In this document: piece by piece, positions 19,760 to 28,135 of the stretch
How the letters are laid out: every line of letters starts with the position of its first letter
Numbering within the stretch: the stretch's first letter is position 1
Assembly: GCF_012224145.1 (NCBI RefSeq)
Contig: NZ_CP041030.1
Coordinates: forward strand, 930,001 to 994,000
Direction: 5' to 3'
DNA: 64,000 nucleotides
DNA from: Francisella sp. LA112445
GTDB lineage: Bacteria > Pseudomonadota > Gammaproteobacteria > Francisellales > Francisellaceae
Translations under genes and position numbers: made by a program
The notes under the pieces: model-generated
Told to the model about the DNA's origin: nothing
Database searches by the model: none
Seen by the model: the letters and a program-made list of their open reading frames with translations, nothing else

Positions 19760-20765
19760 ATGGCAACTCAAAAAGATATTGCTAAAAAGCTTAATATCTC
19801 TAGAACTACTGTATCTAGAGCATTGATGGGTAATGGTAGTATTAGACCAGAGACTAAGCAGAAAGTTTTAAACTTAGCAAAAAATCTTGGCTATAGTAAA
19901 AATCTAATAGGCAGTTCTTTAGCAACAAAAAAAATTAAAAAAATATATGCTTTTATTATTAACTCAGTTAATGAAAATTACTGTTTAGATATTAAAGATG
20001 GTTTATTAAGAGCGTCTAGGGAACTTAAAAATTATAATGTTGTAGTTAAATATTATAGAAACAAATATTGATACTCCTAAAGAGCAGATTTATCAGCTTA
20101 AGAAGGTTATTAAAGAAGAAGCTCCTGATGGAATTATTATAATTCCTCAATTGAAAAAACAAATAGGAGATATAATAAAAGAAAATCCAAAAATTAAATT
20201 TATAACATTAGATATAGCTATTAGTAATGATATTCCACATATTGGTAGTGACTATAATAAATCAGGGAAAATATCAGCAAATATTATCTCACCATTGATC
20301 AGACACAATGAAAAAATTCTTATTTTAGATACAAAAAGTGATGAAATATCGTCTAGTAAGTATTTGGAAGGTTTTTATAAAGAAGCAGAATCTCAAAACT
20401 TAAATATAGTTGGGCCTGTTTATATTGAAAATATTTTAGCTAATATCGATCTAATTATTGATGAGTATATAACAGAAGATGTTGTTGCAATTTATAGTAG
20501 TCGTTATTTGACAGAAATTGTTAGAGCAATAAAAACTCGTATACCTAATATTAAGTTATTTGTAGTTAGTAATGGGATGAATGGGAATATTTATAATTTT
20601 ATATCTAGTGGAGATATATTTGCAACAGTCAAGGAAAATCATGCTACACAGAGCTATTTAGCAACTAAAGAAATGTTTTCTTTATTGCATGGGAGTTTAG
20701 ATGAGAATAAAAGTAGACATCAACTTATTGAACCGAAGATTATTTTTAGATCAAATCTAGAGTAA
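19760..20765 (+). pseudogene. LacI-family regulator of the nan locus, frameshifted
   Basis: The first 103 codons give a full LacI helix-turn-helix (TQKDIAKKLNISRTTVSRAL) and the hinge region, then hit a stop at about 20069. From 20052 a different frame continues without interruption as the periplasmic-binding-protein-like effector domain to 20765, including GSDYNKSGKISANI and the terminal repeat motifs. Removing one base near 20051 (a T between AAA and ATT) restores a 334-residue protein of normal LacI size. It lies directly upstream of nanA, so it is very likely the local repressor of sialic-acid genes. The break may be real or a sequencing error. Confidence 0.82.
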
Positions 20766-20777
20766 TTTTATTTCAAA

Positions 20778-20799
20778 AAAATGTTCACGAGAACATTTT
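20778..20799. promoter_or_regulatory. Palindromic operator candidate upstream of nanA
   Basis: A perfect inverted repeat of 9-bp arms (AAAATGTTC and GAACATTTT) is separated by ACGA. It lies 60 bp before nanA and just after the LacI-type gene. A 16-18 bp palindrome with a central CG is the usual form of LacI-family operators. A terminator role is less likely because the stem is AT-rich, although a T-run follows. Confidence 0.55.
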
Positions 20800-20822
20800 G
20801 TATTTTTTAATAAAAACCAACT

Positions 20823-20841
20823 ATTTGTAGGTTATACAAAT
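20823..20841. repeat. Short inverted repeat in the nanA leader
   Basis: ATTTGTA, a GGTTA spacer and TACAAAT form a 7-bp-arm inverted repeat ending about 18 bp before the nanA ATG. It could be a second operator half-site pair or a leader hairpin. No further support. Confidence 0.3.
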
Positions 20842-20859
20842 ATAAGAGAGGATTCAGAT

Positions 20860-21726
20860 ATGAAGGGTATATTTTCAGCATTAATGGTGGCTTTTGATGA
20901 GCATGGGCAAATTGATGAAAATGGGTTGCGAGAAATAATTCGCTTTAACATAGATGTACAAAATGTTGATGGATTGTATGTTGGAGGAAGTACAGGTGAA
21001 AACTTCATGCTTTCAACAGAAGAGAAAAAACAAATTTTTAAAATAACTAAAGATGAAGCTAAAGATCAAGTTACATTAATTGCTCAAATTGGTTCTATTA
21101 ATTTACAAGAGGCAGTAGAGCTAGGACAATATGCTACATCTTTAGGATATGATGCTGTATCAGCAGTTACTCCTTTTTACTATAAGTTTGATTTTGAGGA
21201 GGTCAAAGATTATTACCAAACAATTGCTAGCGAAGTTGATAATAAATTGGTGATTTATACAATCCCAATGTTGACTGGGGTTAATATGACTATTGAGCAA
21301 TTCTCAGAATTATTTGCTATTAAGAATGTTGTAGGAGTTAAGTTTACTGCAGCAGATTTATTTTTGCTTGAGCGAATTAGATACCAGTTTCCAGATAAAA
21401 TTATTTATGCTGGTTTTGATGAGTTGTTATTATCATCAGTTTCTTTAGGCGTTGATGGTGCCATAGGGAGTACTTACAATATAAACTGTAAGCGTGCAAA
21501 AGAAATCTTTAGTCTTGTTAATAAAGGTCAAGTAGCTCAAGCAAGAGAGATTCAGCATCAGTGTAATGATATTATCTCAGGCTTATTAAAGGAAAGTTTT
21601 TTCCAGTCACTAAAGACTATGTTACATATACAAGGTGCCAATGCTGGGATATGTAAGAAACCATTTAAAGCAATATCTGAAAGTAGAGTTAATCAACTTA
21701 AACAGTTAAATGCTAAATATTTCTAA
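20860..21726 (+). CDS. nanA: N-acetylneuraminate lyase
   Basis: 288-residue DHDPS/NAL-family aldolase. The Schiff-base lysine is in GVKFTAADLFLLER and the tyrosine of the Y-x-x-P motif in VIYTIPMLTGVNM. The loop GGSTGENFMLSTEEKKQ is typical of sialic-acid lyases. It cleaves N-acetylneuraminate into N-acetylmannosamine and pyruvate in the cytoplasm. The assignment over other DHDPS-like lyases rests on the adjoining SSS symporter, ROK kinase and nanE. The start ATG is preceded by GAGAGGA. First intact gene of the nan operon. Confidence 0.9.
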   Translation: MKGIFSALMVAFDEHGQIDENGLREIIRFNIDVQNVDGLYVGGSTGENFMLSTEEKKQIFKITKDEAKDQVTLIAQIGSINLQEAVELGQYATSLGYDAVSAVTPFYYKFDFEEVKDYYQTIASEVDNKLVIYTIPMLTGVNMTIEQFSELFAIKNVVGVKFTAADLFLLERIRYQFPDKIIYAGFDELLLSSVSLGVDGAIGSTYNINCKRAKEIFSLVNKGQVAQAREIQHQCNDIISGLLKESFFQSLKTMLHIQGANAGICKKPFKAISESRVNQLKQLNAKYF

Positions 21727-21762
21727 TATCTAAAAAGTTCTAGTTTGAAAGGAGGTTGGCAC

Positions 21763-23265
21763 ATGAAAGTAGAGCTAGGTTTTATAAATTATATTGTCTT
21801 AATATTATATTTGCTTGGAATGTTACTTATAGGAGTATATTTTTCTAAGCGTAGTGGTAAGAGTGCAGATAATTTCTTTAAAGCTGGTGGACGAGTTCCT
21901 GGGTGGGCTGCGGGGATAAGTATCTTTGCAACCACATTAAGTGCGATTACTTTTATGTCGATACCTGCCTTAGCTTACCGTCAAAATTGGGTTATGGGCT
22001 TTAATAATTTATCAATAGTTGCAATAGCTCCATTAGTTGTAATATTTGCAGTACCTTTTTTTAGGAAGCTAAAAGTAACTAGTGCATATGAATATCTAGA
22101 ATGTCGTTTTAATATAAAAATGAGACTTTTAGGAAGTATCGTTTTTATGATGTTTCATATTTTTAGAGTTGCAACTGTCATATATTTACCAACTCTTGCT
22201 CTTGAGTCAGTAATAAATATTAATCCTGTCTTTTTAGCAATAGCTATAGGTGTGTTATGTGTTGTCTATACCTTTTTAGGAGGTATAGAGGGCGTGATAT
22301 GGGCTGATGTAATCCAAGGTATATTACTTCTTGGGGGAGCACTTTTAATTATAATATTTTTATTATTTAAAATTAATCACCCAGAGCATGCAATATATAA
22401 TGCTGTTGCTAATCAAGGAAAAGTTCTAACTCACGCAGATTTTGGCTTAAGTCTTTTTCATGCAACTATTGTTGGTATTTTTATTGGAGGGATATTTAAT
22501 AGTTTATATCAATATATAGGGAGTCAAGATGTAGTTCAAAGATATAATACAACTAAGGATATTCACCAAACAAATAAAGCTGTATATCTTAATGCAAAGC
22601 TAGCATTTTGTGTTATATTTATATTCTTTGGGATGGGAACTTTACTTTACATTTTCTATCAGCAAAATTCAGCTATTTTACCTAAAGGTTTAAATATTGA
22701 TTCAATTGTACCTTACTTTATTGTGACACAGTTGCCTACAGGAATAGCTGGATTTATTGTTGCTTCGATTTTTGTAGCAGCTCAATCAACAATATCTAGT
22801 AGTTTAAATAGTATTTCAGCTTGTTTTGTTACAGATATTAAGGATCGCTTCTTTAGAAATGTTAGTGAAGAAGGCTCTGTTCTATTAGCGAGAATTGTAA
22901 TTATTATTGCAGGAATTATAGGTACTCTAATTGCCTTATATATGACTATAACTAATCAAGCTCATTTACAAATGTTATTTCAGTCAATATTAGGATTATT
23001 TGGTGGGCCGATTGCAGGGGCATTTATTATAGGTATTTTATCTAAAAGAGTTACTGGTAATGCGGCTTTTATTGGTGTGTTAGCTAGTGTAGTAGTTTTA
23101 TATTTTGTTAAGCAAACAAGTATATATGTTATGTATTATGGGTTAATTGGAGTTATCTCTAGTGTAGTTATAAGTTATCTACTTAGTTTTGTATTACGTG
23201 ATGCTAAACCTATCTATGGTTTAACGTACAAGAGTGTTAATGAACCTATATCATCTGCAAAATAA
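21763..23265 (+). CDS. Sodium:solute symporter (SSS family), probable sialic-acid transporter
   Basis: About 500 residues with 13 predicted helices. Helix 1 is followed by SGKSADNFFKAGGRVPGWAAG, the SSS family landmark, and the sodium-site region in helix 8 reads AAQSTISSSLNS. SSS members of the SiaT/NanT type import N-acetylneuraminate with Na+, and the location between nanA and nanK supports that role. An almost perfect ribosome site (AAAGGAGGT at 21748-21756) lies 6 bp before the ATG at 21763, which decides this start over an upstream TTG. Confidence 0.87.
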   Translation: MKVELGFINYIVLILYLLGMLLIGVYFSKRSGKSADNFFKAGGRVPGWAAGISIFATTLSAITFMSIPALAYRQNWVMGFNNLSIVAIAPLVVIFAVPFFRKLKVTSAYEYLECRFNIKMRLLGSIVFMMFHIFRVATVIYLPTLALESVININPVFLAIAIGVLCVVYTFLGGIEGVIWADVIQGILLLGGALLIIIFLLFKINHPEHAIYNAVANQGKVLTHADFGLSLFHATIVGIFIGGIFNSLYQYIGSQDVVQRYNTTKDIHQTNKAVYLNAKLAFCVIFIFFGMGTLLYIFYQQNSAILPKGLNIDSIVPYFIVTQLPTGIAGFIVASIFVAAQSTISSSLNSISACFVTDIKDRFFRNVSEEGSVLLARIVIIIAGIIGTLIALYMTITNQAHLQMLFQSILGLFGGPIAGAFIIGILSKRVTGNAAFIGVLASVVVLYFVKQTSIYVMYYGLIGVISSVVISYLLSFVLRDAKPIYGLTYKSVNEPISSAK

Positions 23266-23283
23266 ACTACAAAGAGAAGAAAT

Positions 23284-24159
23284 ATGAATACTTTATGCTT
23301 TGATATTGGTGGAACTTATATTAAGTATGGTGTTATCAATACTTATGGGCAAATAATTAACTTTGGTAAGTTTCCAACTCCTAAAAATTCATGTCGAGAT
23401 ACTATTCCTAATAAGTTAATTGATTATAGTAAGAAAATTCTAAATTCATACAATATTCAAAAAATAGGTATTAGTACTGCTGGTCAAGTTGATGCTGAGC
23501 TTGGAAAAATTATTTATACTAATGATAATCTTCCTGATTATACTGGTTGCAATCTGGCAGAAAAGATACAATCTAAAATAGACATAGAAACCTATGTTGA
23601 AAATGATGTATATTGTGCTGCTCTAGGGGAGATGTATCAAGGAGCTGCTATAAATAGTAAAAACTTTATTTGTCTAACACTTGGTACAGGTGTTGGAGGG
23701 GCTTTTATTTTAAATCAAAGATTATATAAAGGTAGTAACAACAGTGCAGTTATAGCAGGGTATATTCCAGTTAATAATTCCTGTTTTGATAAAATAGTAT
23801 CAACTCAGGGAATCCTTGAAAATTATAAAACTCTGACTAATAAAGAGATTAATGGCATAGAGTTATTTCAAAAAATAAGAGATTCAGAAAAAGAAGCTGT
23901 CATTGTATATGAGAATTTTATTAATAATATTGTTGAAGTGTTGTTAAATATCACGTATATGTTTGATCCAGAGCTTATTGTTATAGGTGGAGGTATATCC
24001 TCACAAGGTGAGATGTTGTTTGATGATATAAATACTAGTTTTCAGGAAAAAGCATTACCTATACATAGCAAGCTTAAAATCGTCAAAGCTCATTTAGAAA
24101 ATACTGCAGGATTAATAGGAGCATACTATATAACAAAAAATCGTAACTATTATTATTAG
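23284..24159 (+). CDS. nanK: ROK-family sugar kinase, probable N-acetylmannosamine kinase
   Basis: 291 residues with the ROK/ASKHA fold: D-I-G-G-T phosphate loop at the N-terminus, ENDVYCAALGEMYQG, LGTGVGGAF and GGGISSQGEM. The usual ROK zinc motif (C-x-C-G-x-x-G-C) is missing; that region reads NNSCFDKIVSTQGILENY. Some sugar kinases of this family lack zinc, so this does not argue against activity. In the nan context it would phosphorylate ManNAc to ManNAc-6-phosphate. It starts 18 bp after the symporter, in the same operon. Confidence 0.85.
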   Translation: MNTLCFDIGGTYIKYGVINTYGQIINFGKFPTPKNSCRDTIPNKLIDYSKKILNSYNIQKIGISTAGQVDAELGKIIYTNDNLPDYTGCNLAEKIQSKIDIETYVENDVYCAALGEMYQGAAINSKNFICLTLGTGVGGAFILNQRLYKGSNNSAVIAGYIPVNNSCFDKIVSTQGILENYKTLTNKEINGIELFQKIRDSEKEAVIVYENFINNIVEVLLNITYMFDPELIVIGGGISSQGEMLFDDINTSFQEKALPIHSKLKIVKAHLENTAGLIGAYYITKNRNYYY

Positions 24160-24176
24160 GAAAAACTTAAGTGATG

Positions 24177-24186
24177 AAAAAAAAAA
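24177..24186 (+). repeat. A10 homopolymer at the nanE start
   Basis: Ten consecutive A residues directly follow the ATG at 24174 (after a GTG and a possible AGGA at 24158). With ten, the frame reads three lysines, methionine and stop. With eleven it would run into the nanE frame. The tract is therefore a potential slippage switch for nanE. Confidence 0.8.
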
Positions 24187-24199
24187 TGTAATAGATATT

Positions 24200-24889
24200 T
24201 TGCCTCGAGGAATAATTGTTTCATGCCAAGCATTAGAAGATGAGCCTCTTCATAGTCCTTTTATAATGTCAAAAATGGCATTAGCTGCTAAACAGGGAGG
24301 AGCAGTAGCAATTAGAGCGAATTCTAAAAAAGATATATTAGCTATCAAAGAAGAAGTAGATTTGCCTATTATAGGTATTTTAAAAAAAGAATATCCTAAC
24401 TCAGAAGTATTTATAACGCCTACTATCAAAGAGGTAATAGAGATTGCTAGCTCAGGTGTGGATATAATAGCTCTAGATGCAACATCTCGTACAAGGCCAA
24501 ATGGTCAAAACTTAAAAGATCTAGTTGCTGAAATTAATACTAAATTTCCAGAACTATTGCTTATGGCTGATTGCTCAAACTTTGAGGAAGGCATATATGC
24601 TCAAGAGTTAGGTTTTGATCTAGTAGCAACGACGCTAAGTGGTTATACTCGTCAGACGAAAGAACAACCTTTACCTAATATTGAACTTATTAGTAAACTA
24701 GCGAAGAGTTTAGAAATTCCTGTAATAGCTGAAGGTGGTATATCAACACATAAAGAAGCAAAAAGTGCATTTGATGTAGGAGCTTATAGCTTAGTGATTG
24801 GTTCAGCAATTACAAGACCTCAGCTCATTACAAAAGGATTTGTAGAAGAGACTAAACAATATTTGGATAGGTTCTGTGCACAAAAATAA
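24200..24889 (+). CDS. nanE: N-acetylmannosamine-6-phosphate 2-epimerase, start disrupted and 3' end altered by an IS
   Basis: A TIM-barrel of about 229 residues in this reading, converting ManNAc-6-P to GlcNAc-6-P. GIIVSCQALEDEPLHSP, AVAIRANSKKDI, ALDATSRTRPNG, TTLSGYT and VIAEGGISTH are strong NanE features. No ATG in this frame fits. The only start is a TTG at 24200 with no clear ribosome site. An ATG at 24174 with upstream AGGA would give a standard N-terminus (MKKKNVIDILPRG) if the A10 tract had eleven bases. At the other end the IS supplies the last residues (RFCAQK). Removing the IS leaves L-D-N-stop, so only the tail differs. Expression may depend on slippage or the TTG. Confidence 0.82.
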   Translation: MPRGIIVSCQALEDEPLHSPFIMSKMALAAKQGGAVAIRANSKKDILAIKEEVDLPIIGILKKEYPNSEVFITPTIKEVIEIASSGVDIIALDATSRTRPNGQNLKDLVAEINTKFPELLLMADCSNFEEGIYAQELGFDLVATTLSGYTRQTKEQPLPNIELISKLAKSLEIPVIAEGGISTHKEAKSAFDVGAYSLVIGSAITRPQLITKGFVEETKQYLDRFCAQK

Positions 24890-25731
24890 ATTCTCATCGA
24901 AGCCAAATAAAAGTACAAGCTAATTTAATCATACCCAGATATGCTGAAATGGTTTTATCAAACCTAGAAAATACTCTTCTAAAATGCTTAATTTTAGAAA
25001 AGAAATTCTCAATCAAATGTCTTTCTTTGTATATTTGAATATCAAAATCTATAGGGTTTATAGTATTTGATTTGCAGGGAATAACAGCTTCAGAGGATAT
25101 ATTTTGAATATGTTCTCTAATTTCATTAGAGTGATATGCTCTATCAGCGATAACTTTTGTATTATATACCTTCTGTAGTAGGTCTATTGCCACTTTACTA
25201 TCATGAGTTTTACCTTCTGACAGTAATACTTCCAGCGGGTTGCCTAAAGCATCGGTCATAGCATGAATCTTGGTGGTTACTCCACCAACTGATCTACCAA
25301 TTGCTTGGTTATCATTCTTGTCATATCCTGTAGCACAGGCATGTGCTCTTGCTATCGTTGAGTCAAGCATAACTTCTTGTAAATCAGGATTTTGCACTGA
25401 CTTAAATAATTTAGAGAATATGTCTTTATCACTCCAATCCTTAAAACGCTTATGTATTGATCTATATTTACCATAATAAAATGGTAACATTCTCCATTGG
25501 CAGCCTGTACGTAATACATAAAATACTGCTTCAATAAACAATCTTAATTTGTCTTCATCATTGGTATGTATACCTTTTTGTGATTTTAAGAATAATAAAA
25601 TACTTGACCAGAATACTTCTTTTATATGATAATGCATTTGCTAAACCCTTGGTATTTATTGTCTTTCAACTTCTAAATAACAACGGTTTAGCTATTTTCA
25701 ATCTAATTTAGCTTTTTTTGTGCACAGAACC
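24870..25731 (-). mobile_element. IS5-family insertion sequence (ISFtu2-like), complete
   Basis: 862 bp bounded by perfect 16-bp inverted repeats (GGTTCTGTGCACAAAA at 24870-24885 and its complement at 25716-25731). Both ends are flanked by TA (24868-24869 and 25732-25733), consistent with a 2-bp target duplication. The left repeat overlaps the last codons of nanE. It contains one intact transposase. Size, single ORF and sequence type fit the ISFtu2 group common in Francisella. Confidence 0.9.
24894..25637 (-). CDS. IS5-family transposase
   Basis: 247 residues, uninterrupted. DDE residues are visible: aspartate in MLDSTIARAHA, aspartate in VIADRAYHSNEI, and glutamate in ERHLIENFFSKIKHFRR (the Y/R-x-x-x-E signature of IS4/IS5 enzymes). 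The N-terminal DUF4096-like part has CQWRMLPFYYGKYRSIHKRF. It would catalyse transposition of its own element. Transcription runs against nanE. Confidence 0.95.
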   Translation of the reverse strand: MHYHIKEVFWSSILLFLKSQKGIHTNDEDKLRLFIEAVFYVLRTGCQWRMLPFYYGKYRSIHKRFKDWSDKDIFSKLFKSVQNPDLQEVMLDSTIARAHACATGYDKNDNQAIGRSVGGVTTKIHAMTDALGNPLEVLLSEGKTHDSKVAIDLLQKVYNTKVIADRAYHSNEIREHIQNISSEAVIPCKSNTINPIDFDIQIYKERHLIENFFSKIKHFRRVFSRFDKTISAYLGMIKLACTFIWLR

Positions 25732-25754
25732 TAATTAAAAAGAATTTTATTTTA

Positions 25755-26654
25755 CTAATCTAATAACTTCTTAAAAAAATCAAAATCATATGATTGTTTA
25801 AATCTAAGTTTTTTATCTGAAATATTTATGTTCTTATCGTTACCATTAACTTCAGTTATAAATCCAGATTCAATTTTTATTTTAATTTCTTTATCACCTT
25901 GAGTATAAACTTTATTAAAAGGCAATGTCTTACCAAATCGCCATTGCCAATCTTTGAGATTTTCTATTTCATTAGTTATTATTCGTTTGTTTTCTAATGG
26001 GGTCTCTTCATTTATTAAACTTAGTTCACTGCTATTGAAACTAGTCAAAAAAGCTTTTGTAACATCTTGAACTTGTATATCAGGATTTATTTCAGCTAGA
26101 TTTATAACTTTAGAACGATGTGATTTTACTCCTTTTGTATCTAAAGACGTATCAATTGGTTGATGAAGATAATCGTAAAGCTTTCTAGTATTAGCATTTA
26201 TCAGTAGAGTACCATGATGGAATGCTCTGTCTTTTTTTTCTCTGAAAGCACTACCTGAAACTTTATAAGTAAATCCATGATGATCTACAACTATATCATT
26301 TCTTTCATTCGCATATACATCAATACCTAACTTTTTTACAGCACTACAAACTAAATCTAGATTAGCTTTTATATCATGTTCATTTTTAGGAGAAATAATG
26401 GTGTAGTTTAAATTTCCAAAATCATGATAGACTGTGCCTCCGCCACTTTGACGCCTGACCATTATGATATTATCTTTTTGCATACCATCAAGATTACATT
26501 CAAGCCATGGGTTCTGTGCTCTACCTATGACAACACAAGGGGCATTTTGCCATAAAAATAGTATCTTCTTATCTTGAAGTTTTTCTAAAAAAAGCCAATT
26601 TTCAAATGCTAGGTTAAAGTAAATATTGTTACTTTGAGAAATATAGATATTCAT
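25755..26654 (-). CDS. lplA: Lipoate-protein ligase A
   Basis: 299 residues. The N-terminal domain has the ligase signature RRQSGGGTVYHDFGNLNYTII, the lysine region VSGSAFREKKDRAFHHGTLL, and a C-terminal accessory domain of about 80 residues, as in E. coli LplA. It activates lipoate with ATP and attaches it to E2 subunits and GcvH. Its 3' end lies 24 bp from the insertion element. It is divergent from tyrS across 112 bp. Confidence 0.93.
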   Translation of the reverse strand: MNIYISQSNNIYFNLAFENWLFLEKLQDKKILFLWQNAPCVVIGRAQNPWLECNLDGMQKDNIIMVRRQSGGGTVYHDFGNLNYTIISPKNEHDIKANLDLVCSAVKKLGIDVYANERNDIVVDHHGFTYKVSGSAFREKKDRAFHHGTLLINANTRKLYDYLHQPIDTSLDTKGVKSHRSKVINLAEINPDIQVQDVTKAFLTSFNSSELSLINEETPLENKRIITNEIENLKDWQWRFGKTLPFNKVYTQGDKEIKIKIESGFITEVNGNDKNINISDKKLRFKQSYDFDFFKKLLD

Positions 26655-26766
26655 TATTTATAAAATATTTTCACTTTAAGATAAGTATAAGGTTTTATTA
26701 AGTGTATAAAAGAGTTTTGTGATATAATTTTGCTTTATTGAAAGAAATTTATATATTAAAACTATA

Positions 26767-27957
26767 ATGTCGACTATAGCGCAGACTTTAGAAATTATCA
26801 AAAGAGGGGCAGATGAAGTCCTTATCGAAGAAGAATTAGTAAAAAAGCTAGAAAAAAATAAGCCATTAATTATTAAATTTGGATGTGATCCGACAGCTCC
26901 AGATATTCATCTAGGTCATACGGTTGTTATTAATAAGTTAAAACAACTTCAAGATTTAGGGCATGAAATTCATTTCTTAATTGGTGATTTTACAGCTCAG
27001 ATTGGTGATCCGACTGGTAAGAACGCTACAAGACCTCCTCTTACAGCTGAGGAAGTTGCTGCAAATGCTGAGACATATACAAAGCAAGTTTTTAAGATTT
27101 TGGATAAAGAAAAAACAGTTGTACGTCGCAATGGCGACTGGTTTGATAAAATGTCAGCAAGTGACATGATTAAACTAGCTTCAAAATCTACAGTAGCTAG
27201 AATGCTTGAAAGAGATGATTTTTCAAAAAGATATAAAGGTGGTCAGTCAATATCAATTCATGAGTTTTTGTATCCACTTGTACAGGGCTATGATTCTGTA
27301 GCTATGAATGCTGATATTGAACTAGGTGGTACAGATCAGAAGTTTAACCTACTAATGGGCAGAGAGCTACAAAAGCAGAAAGGTCAAGAGCCACAAGTTA
27401 TCATCACTATGCCTCTTTTAGAGGGTCTAGATGGTGTCAAGAAAATGTCTAAGTCTAGTCAAAATTACATTGGTATAGAAGAGCCTGCTAATGATATTTT
27501 TGGTAAAGTTATGTCTATATCTGATGACCTTATGTGGCGTTACTATGAGCTATTAAGCTTTAAATCTTTAGAACTCATAGCAGAGCTAAAAGAAAAGGTT
27601 AAGAATGGAGCAAATCCTCGAGATATAAAGATAGAACTTGCTAAAGAGTTGATAGAGAGGTTCCATTCTAAGGAAGATGCTGAGAAGGCTCATCAAGATT
27701 TTATACAAAGATTTCAAAAAAATCAGATACCTGATGACATAAATGTTGTAGAATTAAATCAAGAGCTACCTATTGCTAACTTACTGAAAGAGGCTGGATT
27801 AGTTTCTAGTACTTCTGAAGCTAATCGTATGATTAAGCAAGGAGCTGTCAAAATAGATGGTGATAAAGTTAGTGATAATAAGGCTGTTTATGGTAAAGGT
27901 ACTGAGAATGTTTTCCAAGTAGGAAAGCGTAAGTTTGCAAAAATTATTATTAAATAA
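26767..27957 (+). CDS. tyrS: Tyrosyl-tRNA synthetase
   Basis: 396 residues, the TyrRS form of many gamma-proteobacteria (TyrZ-like length). The class I signatures are HLGHT (HIGH) and KKMSKS (KMSKS), with the C-terminal S4 RNA-binding domain ([21 protein letters not shown]). It charges tRNA-Tyr. A TATAAT box at 26723-26728 lies about 40 bp upstream. The small membrane ORF at 27971 follows by 13 bp, probably co-transcribed. Confidence 0.97.
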   Translation: MSTIAQTLEIIKRGADEVLIEEELVKKLEKNKPLIIKFGCDPTAPDIHLGHTVVINKLKQLQDLGHEIHFLIGDFTAQIGDPTGKNATRPPLTAEEVAANAETYTKQVFKILDKEKTVVRRNGDWFDKMSASDMIKLASKSTVARMLERDDFSKRYKGGQSISIHEFLYPLVQGYDSVAMNADIELGGTDQKFNLLMGRELQKQKGQEPQVIITMPLLEGLDGVKKMSKSSQNYIGIEEPANDIFGKVMSISDDLMWRYYELLSFKSLELIAELKEKVKNGANPRDIKIELAKELIERFHSKEDAEKAHQDFIQRFQKNQIPDDINVVELNQELPIANLLKEAGLVSSTSEANRMIKQGAVKIDGDKVSDNKAVYGKGTENVFQVGKRKFAKIIIK

Positions 27958-27970
27958 GGGGTTGTTGAAA

Positions 27971-28135
27971 ATGGATAAGTTTTTATCGATATTTGTAGGT
28001 GTTTTAATTATTGTTACAATTATTACAATATTTATTCACTTATTTCCTATAGCATTAAAGGTTTGTATTATTTCACTAATAATTAGTGCGATAATCTATG
28101 TAGTTCTAAAAATGATTGAGAAGTTTAGTAACTAA
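27971..28135 (+). CDS. 54-residue single-helix or hairpin membrane peptide
   Basis: The ATG at 27971 is preceded by AAGGGG at about 12 nt and gives MDKFLSIFVGVLIIVTIIT followed by a second hydrophobic stretch (VCIISLIISAIIYVVL) and a basic tail. Two short helices are likely. No homologue is recognised. The stop overlaps the converging hslR stop by 4 bp. Coupling to tyrS suggests it is translated, but its function is unknown. Confidence 0.55.
   Translation: MDKFLSIFVGVLIIVTIITIFIHLFPIALKVCIISLIISAIIYVVLKMIEKFSN

Noticed and set aside
20151-20765. An independent 204-residue regulator-like protein
   Set aside because: It is the effector half of the LacI-type gene; the reading frame is open further upstream to the frameshift point, so this start is arbitrary.
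20778-20799. Palindrome as Rho-independent terminator
   Set aside because: The stem is AT-rich and would be weak, and the position just upstream of nanA fits an operator better. Not excluded.
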